Assembly: GCA_002784795.1 (NCBI GenBank)
Contig: PFLZ01000064.1
Location: 1-10,725 of the forward strand
Origin: Candidatus Magasanikbacteria bacterium CG_4_10_14_0_8_um_filter_42_12
GTDB lineage: Bacteria > Patescibacteriota > Patescibacteriia > Magasanikbacterales > UBA922
Length of the DNA: 10,725 nt
Reading direction: 5' to 3'
Positions 1-6,790 of this stretch are shown here, in pieces (positions within the stretch are counted from its first letter, which is position 1; each line of letters opens with the position of its first letter). A model generated the notes under the pieces. The model was not told the origin of the DNA, searched no databases, and was given only the letters and a program-made list of their open reading frames with translations. A program made the position numbers and the translations under genes.

Positions 1-455
1 TTTGCATCAGCAACTTCTCGAAAAAATGTCTCTCTCCCCTTCTTGTGTGGCGGAAATCCCATGAAAATAAATTTATCCGTCGGTAGACCTGATATAGAAA
101 GTGCTGCGATGACTGCAGAAGGCCCTGGAATTGGGATTATCTCCAATTCTGCATTCTGCATTCTACATTCTGCAATCAATTTATTCCCCGGATCCGATAT
201 CCCCGGCGTCCCTGCATCTGTAACAAGTGCGAGGTGTTTTCCGTCTGCTAGTAATGAGAGTATCTCACTGATTTTCTTTTCATCACTATGTTGGTGATAG
301 CTCATTGTTGGCGTATCTATCTCATAATGTGACAAGAGTTTCTTTGTGACTCGCGTATCTTCGCACAAAATAATATCCGCAATCTTGAGGACCTCAAGCG
401 CGCGGAGCGTGATATCACCGAGATTTCCTATTGGTGTGGCAACGATTGATAACAT
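1..455 (-). CDS. rsmI: 16S rRNA (cytidine-1402-2'-O)-methyltransferase RsmI, 5' part (runs off left edge)
   Basis: The first 151 residues of RsmI are visible, starting at the ATG read from 455 to 453; the rest lies beyond the left edge. RsmI uses SAM to 2'-O-methylate C1402 of 16S rRNA in the ribosomal decoding centre. Signatures in order are the N-terminal VATPIGNLGDIT (residues 5-16), CEDTR (31-35), TDAGTPGISDPG (79-90), and PIPGPSAVIAAL (108-119), with GLPTDKF just after. All are typical of the tetrapyrrole-methylase-fold family. There is no clear Shine-Dalgarno before the start. Residues 95-105, between the DPG and PIPGP motifs, are encoded by a 7-bp tandem repeat that makes this loop about two residues longer than in E. 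coli RsmI as I recall it. The toxin-antitoxin genes lie upstream on the same strand, with a 53-nt gap. The identification is close to certain. Confidence 0.95.
   Translation of the reverse strand, partial: MLSIVATPIGNLGDITLRALEVLKIADIILCEDTRVTKKLLSHYEIDTPTMSYHQHSDEKKISEILSLLADGKHLALVTDAGTPGISDPGNKLIAECRMQNAELEIIPIPGPSAVIAALSISGLPTDKFIFMGFPPHKKGRETFFREVADA
145..172. repeat. Heptanucleotide tandem repeat inside rsmI (4 units)
   Basis: On the plus strand four consecutive 7-bp units are visible: AATTCTG, CATTCTG, CATTCTA, CATTCTG. They lie within the rsmI reading frame and encode part of a surface loop (residues about 96-105). A gain or loss of one unit would shift the frame, because 7 is not a multiple of 3; three units would be frame-neutral. 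The period is the same as in the other arrays of this window. Confidence 0.85.
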
Positions 456-508
456 AAGAAAGTAAGGTTATTCTAGCGAAAAAAAGAACACTTGGCAAGC
501 AAGCATTC

Positions 509-766
509 TCAATGACTTTTATATATATCTTTCCTATGTCCTATATCCAGGACAATCACTGTCTGTTCGCTCTCAGGCTTCAATATCAGACGATACGGCC
601 CTATACGCAATCGATGCGTAGCCGGATCCATGTCATGGAGTTTTTTCAACGGCAAGTTCTCCACTGTTTTCAAGATGCGCAATTTTTCTATTATTCTATC
701 CTGTACCCTTTGTTCAAGCTGGACAAATCTTTTCTTGGCATATTTCGTGAAAACAAACTCCCTCAT
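509..766 (-). CDS. RelE/ParE-superfamily toxin of a type II toxin-antitoxin system
   Basis: This is an 85-residue basic protein of the RelE/ParE toxin fold. The N-terminal FTKYAKKRFVQL helix start, the LKKLHDM segment (residues 40-46) and the strand-turn-strand HRLRIGPYRLIL (51-62), ending in a GHRKDIYKSH tail, are the usual landmarks of this family. RelE-type members cleave mRNA on the ribosome and ParE-type members poison gyrase. The sequence alone does not settle which applies, although the GPYR and HRKDIY elements favour the RelE/YoeB-like side. Its ATG overlaps the TGA stop of the upstream antitoxin (ATGA), indicating translational coupling. It ends 53 nt before rsmI on the same strand. 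The length is normal for the family and nothing looks broken. Confidence 0.88.
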   Translation of the reverse strand: MREFVFTKYAKKRFVQLEQRVQDRIIEKLRILKTVENLPLKKLHDMDPATHRLRIGPYRLILKPESEQTVIVLDIGHRKDIYKSH

Positions 767-1011
767 ACACGCAAATCACTTTCCCCCGATGCAAGTGATT
801 CCTTGTACACTTCTTGCAGAGCCTTCTTATTTTTTCTCATAGAAAAATCTTCAAAATACTCTTCAATTTTCTCTACTCCCTCATCGAAATATGGCAACAC
901 GACAAGACGTGCTTGCCCACGATTGACCACAATATATGGATTATTCTCCACATCCTTTGCCACTTGACCTATTTTTTGCTGTAGCTGGGTTGTATTGATA
1001 ATTCTGTTCAT
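763..1011 (-). CDS. Phd/YefM-family antitoxin
   Basis: This 82-residue protein precedes and overlaps the toxin gene by 4 bp, the usual antitoxin-first order. The N-terminal INTTQLQQKIGQVAKDV segment (residues 5-21) followed by PYIVVNRGQARLVVLPY (25-41) is the Phd/YefM DNA-binding dimerisation domain. The polar, Glu/Lys-rich C-terminal half (about 45-82) would be the flexible toxin-neutralising arm. In the family the antitoxin, alone or with toxin, represses its own promoter. Upstream repeats at 1022-1058 are good candidates for the operator. No Shine-Dalgarno is evident before the ATG. Confidence 0.88.
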   Translation of the reverse strand: MNRIINTTQLQQKIGQVAKDVENNPYIVVNRGQARLVVLPYFDEGVEKIEEYFEDFSMRKNKKALQEVYKESLASGESDLRV

Positions 1012-1021
1012 ACTATATCAT

Positions 1022-1069
1022 TATCTATATTGTTAGATATACAATAGACTATATACAAGAATTTGTCAA
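1022..1069 (-). promoter_or_regulatory. Promoter and probable autoregulatory operator of the toxin-antitoxin pair
   Basis: On the minus strand a perfect -35 TTGACA (complement of 1064-1069) is followed after 17 nt by TATTGT (complement of 1041-1046), a good sigma70-type -10. Overlapping and downstream of it are a perfect inverted repeat, TATCTA/TAGATA with a 6-nt spacer (1022-1039), and a direct repeat ATATACAA (1037-1044 and 1051-1058, 14-nt period). Such repeats between the -10 and the antitoxin start fit Phd/YefM autorepression. The operator role is inferred. Confidence 0.65.
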
Positions 1070-1096
1070 ATACTCTAGTCCTAGACTATTGAAATA

Positions 1097-1105
1097 TGCT
1101 ATACT
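1097..1105 (+). promoter_or_regulatory. Possible extended -10 promoter of the cell-wall enzyme gene
   Basis: TGCTATACT matches the extended -10 pattern TGnTATAAT at eight of nine positions counting n as free, but no convincing -35 lies 17 nt upstream. Transcription would start near 1112, which would leave the ATG at 1114 almost leaderless. Tentative. Confidence 0.35.
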
Positions 1106-1113
1106 CAATATCT

Positions 1114-3399
1114 ATGAAAATACTTTCAAGACGCATCCTCTCTTTTATCATTATCCTTGGCATGGTCATGCCACAGACCGCTTTTTTGGCGACCACAGCA
1201 GAATTCAACCCAAACTTTCTTTTGTCAGATGAAGAACTTCAGGCATGGAACACCATGTCACGCACAGATATTCAGGCATTTCTTGATGAACGGAACAGTT
1301 TTTTGTCAACATTTCGAACAGAAGATAAACATGGCGTGAATAAACTTGCTGCCGACATTATCTATGCAGCAGCAATGGAAAATAAAATTAATCCAAAATA
1401 TATACTCGTCAAACTTCAAAAAGAACAAAGTCTCATCACAGAAAAAAGCCCAACACAAAAACAACTCGATGGCGCAACAGGATACGGTATCAGTGATGGG
1501 TGTGGCTGGGATTGTGCAACATATAAAGAAAATCAAGGATTTGGAAAGCAAGTCGATGCAGCTGCCGGCATCATGCGCTGGTATTATGACAATGTTTCCT
1601 CACAAAGCTGGATCAAACGTCCACCTCTCAGCTATAGCATAGACGGAGAATTTATTACTCCGGCAACGCTTGCGACAGGATTTCTCTATACCTATACTCC
1701 ACATTTACAAGGGAATAAAAATTTTTGGTCACTCTGGCAATCTTGGTTTGATCAGGTCTATCCTGATGGGACTCTTTTGAAATCAACGACTGATCCAACA
1801 GTCTATCTCCTCCAAAACGGCAAAAAACGTCCGTTTGCCAGCATGACAGCCCTGGCAACCAGATATGATTTGAAACGCATCGTCACTGTCCCGAGCTCTG
1901 AACTCGCCAGATATGACATAGGCTCGAGTATCAGCTTACCAAATTATTCTATCGTAAAAACAACAGGAGGAAGCTACTATCTCCTTGACTATGATACAAA
2001 ACGTCCTTTTACTTCGAGTGATACGGTAGGAAAACTGGGATACAATCCAGACGAAATTCTGGATGTGAATGAACAAGATCTCAGTACATATACGCTCGGC
2101 TCGACCATCACAGCAAATACCACAAAACCACTCGGAGAACTCGTTCAAATAAAAGAAAATAACGCGCTCTACTACATAAAAGATAATGAATATCACCTCA
2201 TCTACGACAAAGCAATTATCAAAGAAAACTTTCCAAATCTAACGTTGCACACGGTATCTATCAGCAAGCTCACAGGCTACGTAGCAGGACAACCGGTAAA
2301 AATGAAAGATGGAACCCTCGTCCTCGTAGAAGGAGATAATAAAGTATATGCCATAGAAAACGGCAAGAAACGACATATTGCTTCAGAAGATGTGTTCAAT
2401 GGACTTGGCTACGACTGGAACAATATTGTCACCATCAATGAATTTGCGGGTATTTTGCATGAAACCGCTGAACCTATTTATCTCAGAAGTGACATCGTCA
2501 CACAGCCAGACACAGCGCAACAAACATCACCTACACAACAATCAACACCAACCACTGCACATGAAGATACAACCAACATCGCCGACCTCATGATCACAAC
2601 CCCAGCAGCATCATGGACCTTTGTCGGGAAAACGATAGACTCTCCTGTCGATGCATATCTGGTTGCCGACTATGCAAGTGGAGAAATTCTCGCTGGAAAA
2701 AATAGTGATACCGTCCGACCGACAGCATCACTTGCAAAAGTCATGACGACCTACATGCTCATGAGAGAAGGTCTCAATCTCAATGGCTCCGTGACATACA
2801 ACAGCGCCACCCAAAAAACACCACCCGAATTTCATAGATACCGAATCACCGATGGTGAACGCGTACGAAACAATGACCTCCTCAACACGGTACTGGTTTC
2901 TTCTATGAACACGCCGGTCCGTATGCTCGTCTCGAGTGTGACAAATGACGAAGCAGGATTTATCTCAAAAATAAATGCACAATTCAAAGACTGGGGCCTC
3001 ACCAAGTCTTCATGGAAAGATGTGTATGGTGGCGCAATAGAGAATAATACAACGGCTCGTGAATATCTGACGATCTTTACGAAAGCAACGGCAAATGGTA
3101 CGGTAAAAGAGTACATGGGACATACATCATACGAATATGATGAAATGCTCGACTTTGATGGATTTCCACACCACTTTGATGATCACACAAATGATCTCTT
3201 GAAAGATAGTTCTCTGTCATTCAAAATCGTAGCCAGTAAAACTGGATATATCTATGAATCTGGCGACAACCTGGCCATGCTCGTCTCACGAAAATCTGAT
3301 GGCAAGCAATTTGTTATCATGACCCTAGGAAATCCAGAACATACACATAAATTCTCTGCCCCAAAAGCACTCGCTGAGTGGGCGATGAAAACCTTCTAA
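1114..3399 (+). CDS. Secreted modular cell-wall enzyme: lysozyme-like domain, four repeats, D-Ala-D-Ala carboxypeptidase (peptidase S11)
   Basis: This protein has 761 residues from ATG 1114. An in-frame ATG at 1096 adds six residues, but the second start gives a textbook signal peptide (MKILSRR then a hydrophobic core), so I prefer it. Numbering here is from ATG 1096. Residues 80-220 form a lysozyme/transglycosylase-like domain with YILVKLQKEQSL (102-113; E110 is the likely catalytic acid) and GYGISDGCGWDC. Residues about 224-463 hold four units of about 55-60 residues, with VYLLQNGKKRPFAS as the clearest motif. A Thr/Gln/Pro-rich linker (470-490) follows. Residues 515-767 are a penicillin-binding S11 domain with SLAK (545-548, catalytic S545), SMN (603-605) and KTG (715-717), all intact. 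It probably trims pentapeptides outside the membrane while the N-terminal domain cuts or binds glycan. The next gene starts 4 nt downstream, suggesting an operon. The S11 call is firm; the N-terminal enzymatic role is inferred. Confidence 0.85.
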   Translation: MKILSRRILSFIIILGMVMPQTAFLATTAEFNPNFLLSDEELQAWNTMSRTDIQAFLDERNSFLSTFRTEDKHGVNKLAADIIYAAAMENKINPKYILVKLQKEQSLITEKSPTQKQLDGATGYGISDGCGWDCATYKENQGFGKQVDAAAGIMRWYYDNVSSQSWIKRPPLSYSIDGEFITPATLATGFLYTYTPHLQGNKNFWSLWQSWFDQVYPDGTLLKSTTDPTVYLLQNGKKRPFASMTALATRYDLKRIVTVPSSELARYDIGSSISLPNYSIVKTTGGSYYLLDYDTKRPFTSSDTVGKLGYNPDEILDVNEQDLSTYTLGSTITANTTKPLGELVQIKENNALYYIKDNEYHLIYDKAIIKENFPNLTLHTVSISKLTGYVAGQPVKMKDGTLVLVEGDNKVYAIENGKKRHIASEDVFNGLGYDWNNIVTINEFAGILHETAEPIYLRSDIVTQPDTAQQTSPTQQSTPTTAHEDTTNIADLMITTPAASWTFVGKTIDSPVDAYLVADYASGEILAGKNSDTVRPTASLAKVMTTYMLMREGLNLNGSVTYNSATQKTPPEFHRYRITDGERVRNNDLLNTVLVSSMNTPVRMLVSSVTNDEAGFISKINAQFKDWGLTKSSWKDVYGGAIENNTTAREYLTIFTKATANGTVKEYMGHTSYEYDEMLDFDGFPHHFDDHTNDLLKDSSLSFKIVASKTGYIYESGDNLAMLVSRKSDGKQFVIMTLGNPEHTHKFSAPKALAEWAMKTF

Positions 3400-3403
3400 T
3401 AAT

Positions 3404-4198
3404 ATGTCACTCGTATTTGCCGGCATTGTCCCCCATCCAGTTGTTCTCCTTCCCAGTGTTGGAAAAGAGGCTATTCTCAAACTTGATGCAACGAGAATTG
3501 CACTTGAAAAACTGGAACAAGAACTCTATCTTGCCAAACCACATCGTATCATTATCATTACTCCTCATGAAGGTGTGTTTGAAGATGCGTTTGTCGTCAA
3601 TGCACATACCGAACTTGAGTCTCGATTTGAAAAGTTTGGCGACATGACCACTGAGTTTACCTGGAAAGGTGCTTCAGATCTTGCTGCAAAAATTCAACAC
3701 AAAGCAAACGAACAACACCTGCCGACAAGACTTGTGAGTAATGATTATCTGGGTCATGGTGCATCTATCCCACTGCTCTATCTGACCGCCCACCTAAAAG
3801 ATGTTACGATTTTACCAATTGGCTATAGCAAATTGGATGCAAAATCACATGTTGCGTTTGGTGAACTGATAAAAGAAGTCATCATGGAATCCGACAAAAG
3901 AATAGCCGTTTTAGCATCGGGAGACATGGCACATACACTGACAAAAGATTCTCCAGCAGGATTTCATAAAGATGGAGAATGGTTTGATACAGAAATAAGA
4001 AATGTTCTTTCAAAAGAAGATAGACAGGGTGTAGAAACTCTCGATCCTGAAAAAGTTTCTCATGCCGATGAATGCCTCTATCGTTCACTCCTGATCATGT
4101 GTGGCGTACTTTCAAATATGCAATGTTCATTCGAAGAATATGCGTATGAAGCCCCCTTTGGTGTTGGATACCTCACAGGACAGTTTCATGTAAGTTAG
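3404..4198 (+). CDS. LigB/Memo-fold class III extradiol dioxygenase-like protein (AmmeMemoRadiSam system protein A type, dioxygenase domain only)
   Basis: The protein has 264 residues. The N-terminal AGIVPHPVVLLPSVG (residues 6-20), TPHEGVF (53-59), GHGASIPLLYL (117-127), ASGDMAHTL (171-179), DECLYRS (222-228) and EAPFGVGY (249-256) follow the motif order I recall for the dioxygenase-like half of AmmeMemoRadiSam system protein A. Candidate metal ligands H11, H55, H118 and H177 are present, so a divalent-metal site is plausible. In the remembered fusion an AMMECR1 domain follows. Here the protein stops at the end of the LigB-like fold, and its TAG lies at the edge of a heptamer repeat array. 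The substrate of this family is unknown to me. The gene starts 4 nt after the cell-wall enzyme without a Shine-Dalgarno, so cotranscription and coupling are likely. Confidence 0.75.
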   Translation: MSLVFAGIVPHPVVLLPSVGKEAILKLDATRIALEKLEQELYLAKPHRIIIITPHEGVFEDAFVVNAHTELESRFEKFGDMTTEFTWKGASDLAAKIQHKANEQHLPTRLVSNDYLGHGASIPLLYLTAHLKDVTILPIGYSKLDAKSHVAFGELIKEVIMESDKRIAVLASGDMAHTLTKDSPAGFHKDGEWFDTEIRNVLSKEDRQGVETLDPEKVSHADECLYRSLLIMCGVLSNMQCSFEEYAYEAPFGVGYLTGQFHVS

Positions 4199-4239
4199 TA
4201 ACTCGTAACTAGTAATTGGTAAACAGTAAACAGTATTCT
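4190..4239. repeat. Heptanucleotide array, GTAANNN family (left flank)
   Basis: From the last codons of the dioxygenase-like gene onward, the plus strand reads as degenerate 7-bp units: GTAACTC (4198), GTAACTA (4205), GTAATTG (4212), GTAAACA (4219), GTAAACA (4226), GTATTCT (4233), with GTAAGTT at 4190 one base out of phase. The upstream gene's stop codon (4196-4198) falls inside the array. An inverted array of the same family lies at 4343-4378. Confidence 0.85.
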
Positions 4240-4240
4240 G

Positions 4241-4330
4241 TTGTTGTAATCATGGACTTGATTCAGGATCTTTCCCAAAGAGAACGTACTCGATAAGAGA
4301 GATGCTGAATCAAGTTCAGCATGACAATAA
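4241..4330. repeat. REP-like palindromic doublet (long imperfect inverted repeat)
   Basis: Two 31-nt arms (4241-4271 and 4300-4330) are reverse complements with about seven mismatches, separated by a 28-nt loop. The right arm contains its own perfect hairpin, ATGCTGAA (4302-4309) and TTCAGCAT (4315-4322) around TCAAG. The left arm carries a decayed relative of the same palindrome (CTTGATTCAGGATC). Two palindromes in opposite orientation resemble a REP pair (BIME). From memory, closely similar palindromes recur in many unrelated bacterial genomes. No transposase is nearby, so mobility is inferred. Confidence 0.7.
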
Positions 4331-4342
4331 GAAACGAATGCC

Positions 4343-4378
4343 TATTTACCAATTACCATTTACTACTTACCCTTTACC
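4343..4378. repeat. Heptanucleotide array, inverted GTAANNN family (right flank)
   Basis: Five units ending in TTAC are visible: TATTTAC, CAATTAC, CATTTAC, TACTTAC, CCTTTAC (4343-4377). Each is the reverse complement of a GTAANNN unit, so this array mirrors the one at 4190-4239 and encloses the palindromic doublet. It ends directly before the GTG start of priA and leaves no room for a normal ribosome binding site. Confidence 0.85.
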
Positions 4379-6283
4379 GTGATAGCAGAAATCATTCCAA
4401 TTAAACGCCTGCCACGACGATTCTCTCATTTTGACTATACTATTCCTGAAGAGTTGAAAGAGAGAATTGCCCCAGGGCAACTGGTAAAGATACCACTCAA
4501 ATCGTCCGAAATATTCGGGCTTGTTTTATCATTGAGGGAAGAACGTGCGTCTGATACGAGTGCACTGAAGGCGGTTGTAGATATCGTCCATGACACACCT
4601 CTTCTTTTTGATACCCATCTCGCACAGATCAACACACTCTCGAGCTGGTACGGCGTCTCATATGGGACAATGGCAAAGATGATGTTGTTGCCATTGCAGA
4701 AGAGAAAAATCAAATCAATTAACTTAAAAACAAGTACTAAAGCATCAGTGTTCCCTGAAAATCAAAAAAACAAAAAAGCAAACCAGACAAAACCAATGTT
4801 TCATCTGTATAATAATGAAATGGAACACAAACAAATTATACAAGAACAAATCACCTCTTCACCTAATTGCCAAATTGCCATCATCGTTCCAGAAATTCAA
4901 TACATCGACACGATCGTTTCCCATCTCAAAGAGCATGAACACAACACCGTCATATGGCATAGCGGATTGTCTACCAAAGAACAATTTGAACGATGGCTCC
5001 AGATTCGTAATGGAGAAAAACATATTGTAATAGGAACACGTGGCGCATTACTCTTGCCCTACTTTGATTTAAAAAAAGTCATCATTGATTACGAACACAA
5101 AGGAAATCATAAACACTGGGACCAAGCACCACGATTTCATGTCAAAGATGTTGCAGAGTTACTGCGAACAACCCAAGATATCGAAACTCATTTCACAAGT
5201 TTCTCACCCAGTGTAGATACATATTACAATGTTCATAAAAAAAAGTACGATGCTACACATGTAGACATTTCTGACGTATCAAATTGCCACATTATCAATA
5301 TAAGCGACGAACGAAGGGGACGTAATTTTTCGCCTATTTCCGAAACACTCGAACAGCAATTACTCGCCCTACAGGGAAATGCGTTCCTCTATCTCAATCG
5401 CCTTGGCCTCGCGACGTACATCGGCTGCAATAGCTGCGGCTGGCGTGCAACATGCCAAAGCTGTAAACTTCCTCAAATACTTCATAAAAAAAACAAACAA
5501 CTCACCTGCCACTATTGCAAAACAACAATGCCTCTCCCAACGATATGCCCAACGTGCAAGGAAAGCATAGTCACAATATCAGGCGTAGGAACAGAAACAG
5601 TAGAACAATTACTCAATGAATTTGTAAAAAAACACAATCTTCCCCATCAGATCCTCCGTGTTGATAGCCAGTCAACAATGCAACAATGTGACAATACAAC
5701 AATACAACCAAAAATTATTATAGGAACTGATAGCGCCTTGTCAGAGATACACTGGGATGAGACCTCACTCGTTGCCTTCCTCGACATCGACATGCAACTT
5801 GCTATCCCAGAGTTTGGAGCAGAAGAACAGTTATGGCATCTGATCCAAGAAGTGCAATATCTGAAGCGTGATGACGCTGTATTTATTATTCAAACGCGCG
5901 AACCAAAACACTTGATTTTCAAATCACTTGCAGAACCAGACCGATTTTACCGTACAGATCTCAATCATCGAATGAAACTCGGCTACCCACCATACAAATA
6001 CTTGGTACGATATTTTTATGGGCATGCAAATTTTCTCGAAGCAAAAAAAGTCATGGAGACAAGTGTCGTCGTACTCAAAAAAAGATTGCAAGAACAACAC
6101 AAAGATATAGCGCTCACCGATAGTTTTGACATGCACCCACGCTATTATCGAGGGAGACATTGGTTTGCCGTGATGGCGCGACTCTCTCCTGAATCATGGC
6201 AAGAAGATCTCATATGGCTCAATGGCCACATCCCAGACACATGGAAAATTGATCCGAATCCTATTTCTATTTTGTCACCCTAA
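4379..6283 (+). CDS. priA: Replication-restart protein PriA (primosomal protein N'), helicase motifs lost, zinc sites kept
   Basis: The protein has 634 residues; E. coli PriA has 732. The GTG start is chosen because MIAEIIPIKRLPRRFSHFDYTIP aligns with the PriA N-terminus and no other start codon lies upstream in frame. PriA binds stalled forks and reloads the replicative helicase. Residues 1-105 fit the N-terminal DNA-binding region. VPEIQY (170-175), HSGLS (194-198) and IGTRGALLLP (218-227) keep the helicase framework. However, the expected GVTGSGKT Walker A is replaced near residues 141-150, the Walker B DEEH is DYEH (237-240), GSATPS has become TSFSPS (273-278), and motif VI (QVAGRAGR) is absent around 488-498. 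Eight cysteines (350, 353, 359, 362, 377, 380, 390, 393) preserve both zinc sites. Mycobacterial PriA is a known precedent for a helicase-less form. The protein therefore probably acts as a fork-binding loader rather than a motor. umuD follows 4 nt after its stop. Confidence 0.88.
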   Translation: MIAEIIPIKRLPRRFSHFDYTIPEELKERIAPGQLVKIPLKSSEIFGLVLSLREERASDTSALKAVVDIVHDTPLLFDTHLAQINTLSSWYGVSYGTMAKMMLLPLQKRKIKSINLKTSTKASVFPENQKNKKANQTKPMFHLYNNEMEHKQIIQEQITSSPNCQIAIIVPEIQYIDTIVSHLKEHEHNTVIWHSGLSTKEQFERWLQIRNGEKHIVIGTRGALLLPYFDLKKVIIDYEHKGNHKHWDQAPRFHVKDVAELLRTTQDIETHFTSFSPSVDTYYNVHKKKYDATHVDISDVSNCHIINISDERRGRNFSPISETLEQQLLALQGNAFLYLNRLGLATYIGCNSCGWRATCQSCKLPQILHKKNKQLTCHYCKTTMPLPTICPTCKESIVTISGVGTETVEQLLNEFVKKHNLPHQILRVDSQSTMQQCDNTTIQPKIIIGTDSALSEIHWDETSLVAFLDIDMQLAIPEFGAEEQLWHLIQEVQYLKRDDAVFIIQTREPKHLIFKSLAEPDRFYRTDLNHRMKLGYPPYKYLVRYFYGHANFLEAKKVMETSVVVLKKRLQEQHKDIALTDSFDMHPRYYRGRHWFAVMARLSPESWQEDLIWLNGHIPDTWKIDPNPISILSP

Positions 6284-6287
6284 GCGG

Positions 6288-6722
6288 ATGCATATGAAAG
6301 GAACGCATGTATATACAACAAGTCAAAGAGCAATTGCCACCTATCCTCTCTTCGACTCCCCTGTCTCCGCCGGCTTCCCTTCGCCTGCAGACGACTATAT
6401 CGAGCAAGATATAGACTTGCATGACTATTTGGTAAAAAACCCTCCTGCGACCTTTCTGGTGCGTGCAGAGGGAGACTCTATGGAAGGGGCGGGTATTTTT
6501 TCAGGAGATATCTTGATTGTGGACAAATCTCTATCACCGAAGCATGGCAATGTGGTGATAGCCGTCGTCGATGGCGACCTGACGGTAAAACGATTGAACA
6601 AGACACCAAAAGGCATTATCCTCACTCCAGAAAATGATTCGTACTCCCCTATCCATATTTCAAATGAAGAAGATCTCACAATCTGGGGCGTCGTCACAAA
6701 TGTTATTCATTCACTGAAGTAA
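6288..6722 (+). CDS. umuD: UmuD-like LexA-fold self-cleaving protein (S24 peptidase)
   Basis: The protein has 144 residues from ATG 6288; ATG 6294 (142 residues) is equally possible. It aligns throughout with E. coli UmuD: FPSPADDYIEQDIDL (residues 30-44), then GDSM with nucleophile S64, GDILIVD (73-79), and TVKRL with general base K101. S64 and K101 stand exactly four residues after E. coli S60 and K97. The cleavage site is Ala28-Gly29, before FPSPA, where E. coli UmuD has Cys-Gly. After RecA-stimulated self-cleavage, UmuD' would partner UmuC in error-prone polymerase V. The gene follows priA by 4 nt and precedes umuC, so cotranscription is likely. I see no LexA box directly upstream. Its TAA stop is the first part of a heptamer array. 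Confidence 0.92.
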   Translation: MHMKGTHVYTTSQRAIATYPLFDSPVSAGFPSPADDYIEQDIDLHDYLVKNPPATFLVRAEGDSMEGAGIFSGDILIVDKSLSPKHGNVVIAVVDGDLTVKRLNKTPKGIILTPENDSYSPIHISNEEDLTIWGVVTNVIHSLK

Positions 6723-6775
6723 ATTCGTAAATGGTAATTTGTAAATAATAATTGGTACATGGTAAATCGTACATT
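6719..6775. repeat. Heptanucleotide array, GTAANNN family, after umuD
   Basis: Eight units, the first of 8 bp, start within the last codons of umuD: GTAAATTC (6719), GTAAATG (6727), GTAATTT (6734), GTAAATA (6741), ATAATTG (6748), GTACATG (6755), GTAAATC (6762), GTACATT (6769). The umuD stop TAA (6720-6722) is part of the first unit. Orientation matches the 4190-4239 array. A 15-nt unique stretch separates it from the next array. Confidence 0.85.
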
Positions 6776-6790
6776 CCCCAAAGTAAGCCT

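Noticed and set aside
43..297. Plus-strand open frame of 84 codons
   Set aside because: It is antisense to rsmI, whose conserved motifs prove the minus frame; the plus frame resembles no protein I know.
763..766. UGA recoding as in Absconditabacteria/Gracilibacteria
   Set aside because: TGA ends the antitoxin within the ATGA overlap, and also the toxin and the secreted orphan at sensible family lengths or positions, so the standard code applies.
512..967. Plus-strand open frame of 151 codons over the toxin-antitoxin genes
   Set aside because: The minus-strand pair has family motifs, ATGA overlap and a promoter; the plus frame is Phe/Ser/Tyr-rich shadow sequence.
4241..4330. Insertion sequence
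   Set aside because: No transposase frame is present; the element is only a palindromic doublet, so it is listed as a repeat.
6222..6287. Longer umuD start inside priA
   Set aside because: It would add 22 residues overlapping the priA 3' end with no similarity to UmuD; starts at 6288 or 6294 give the family length.
6260..6293. LexA/SOS box upstream of umuD
   Set aside because: No CTG-N10-CAG or Gram-positive GAAC-N4-GTTC pattern was seen between the end of priA and the umuD start.
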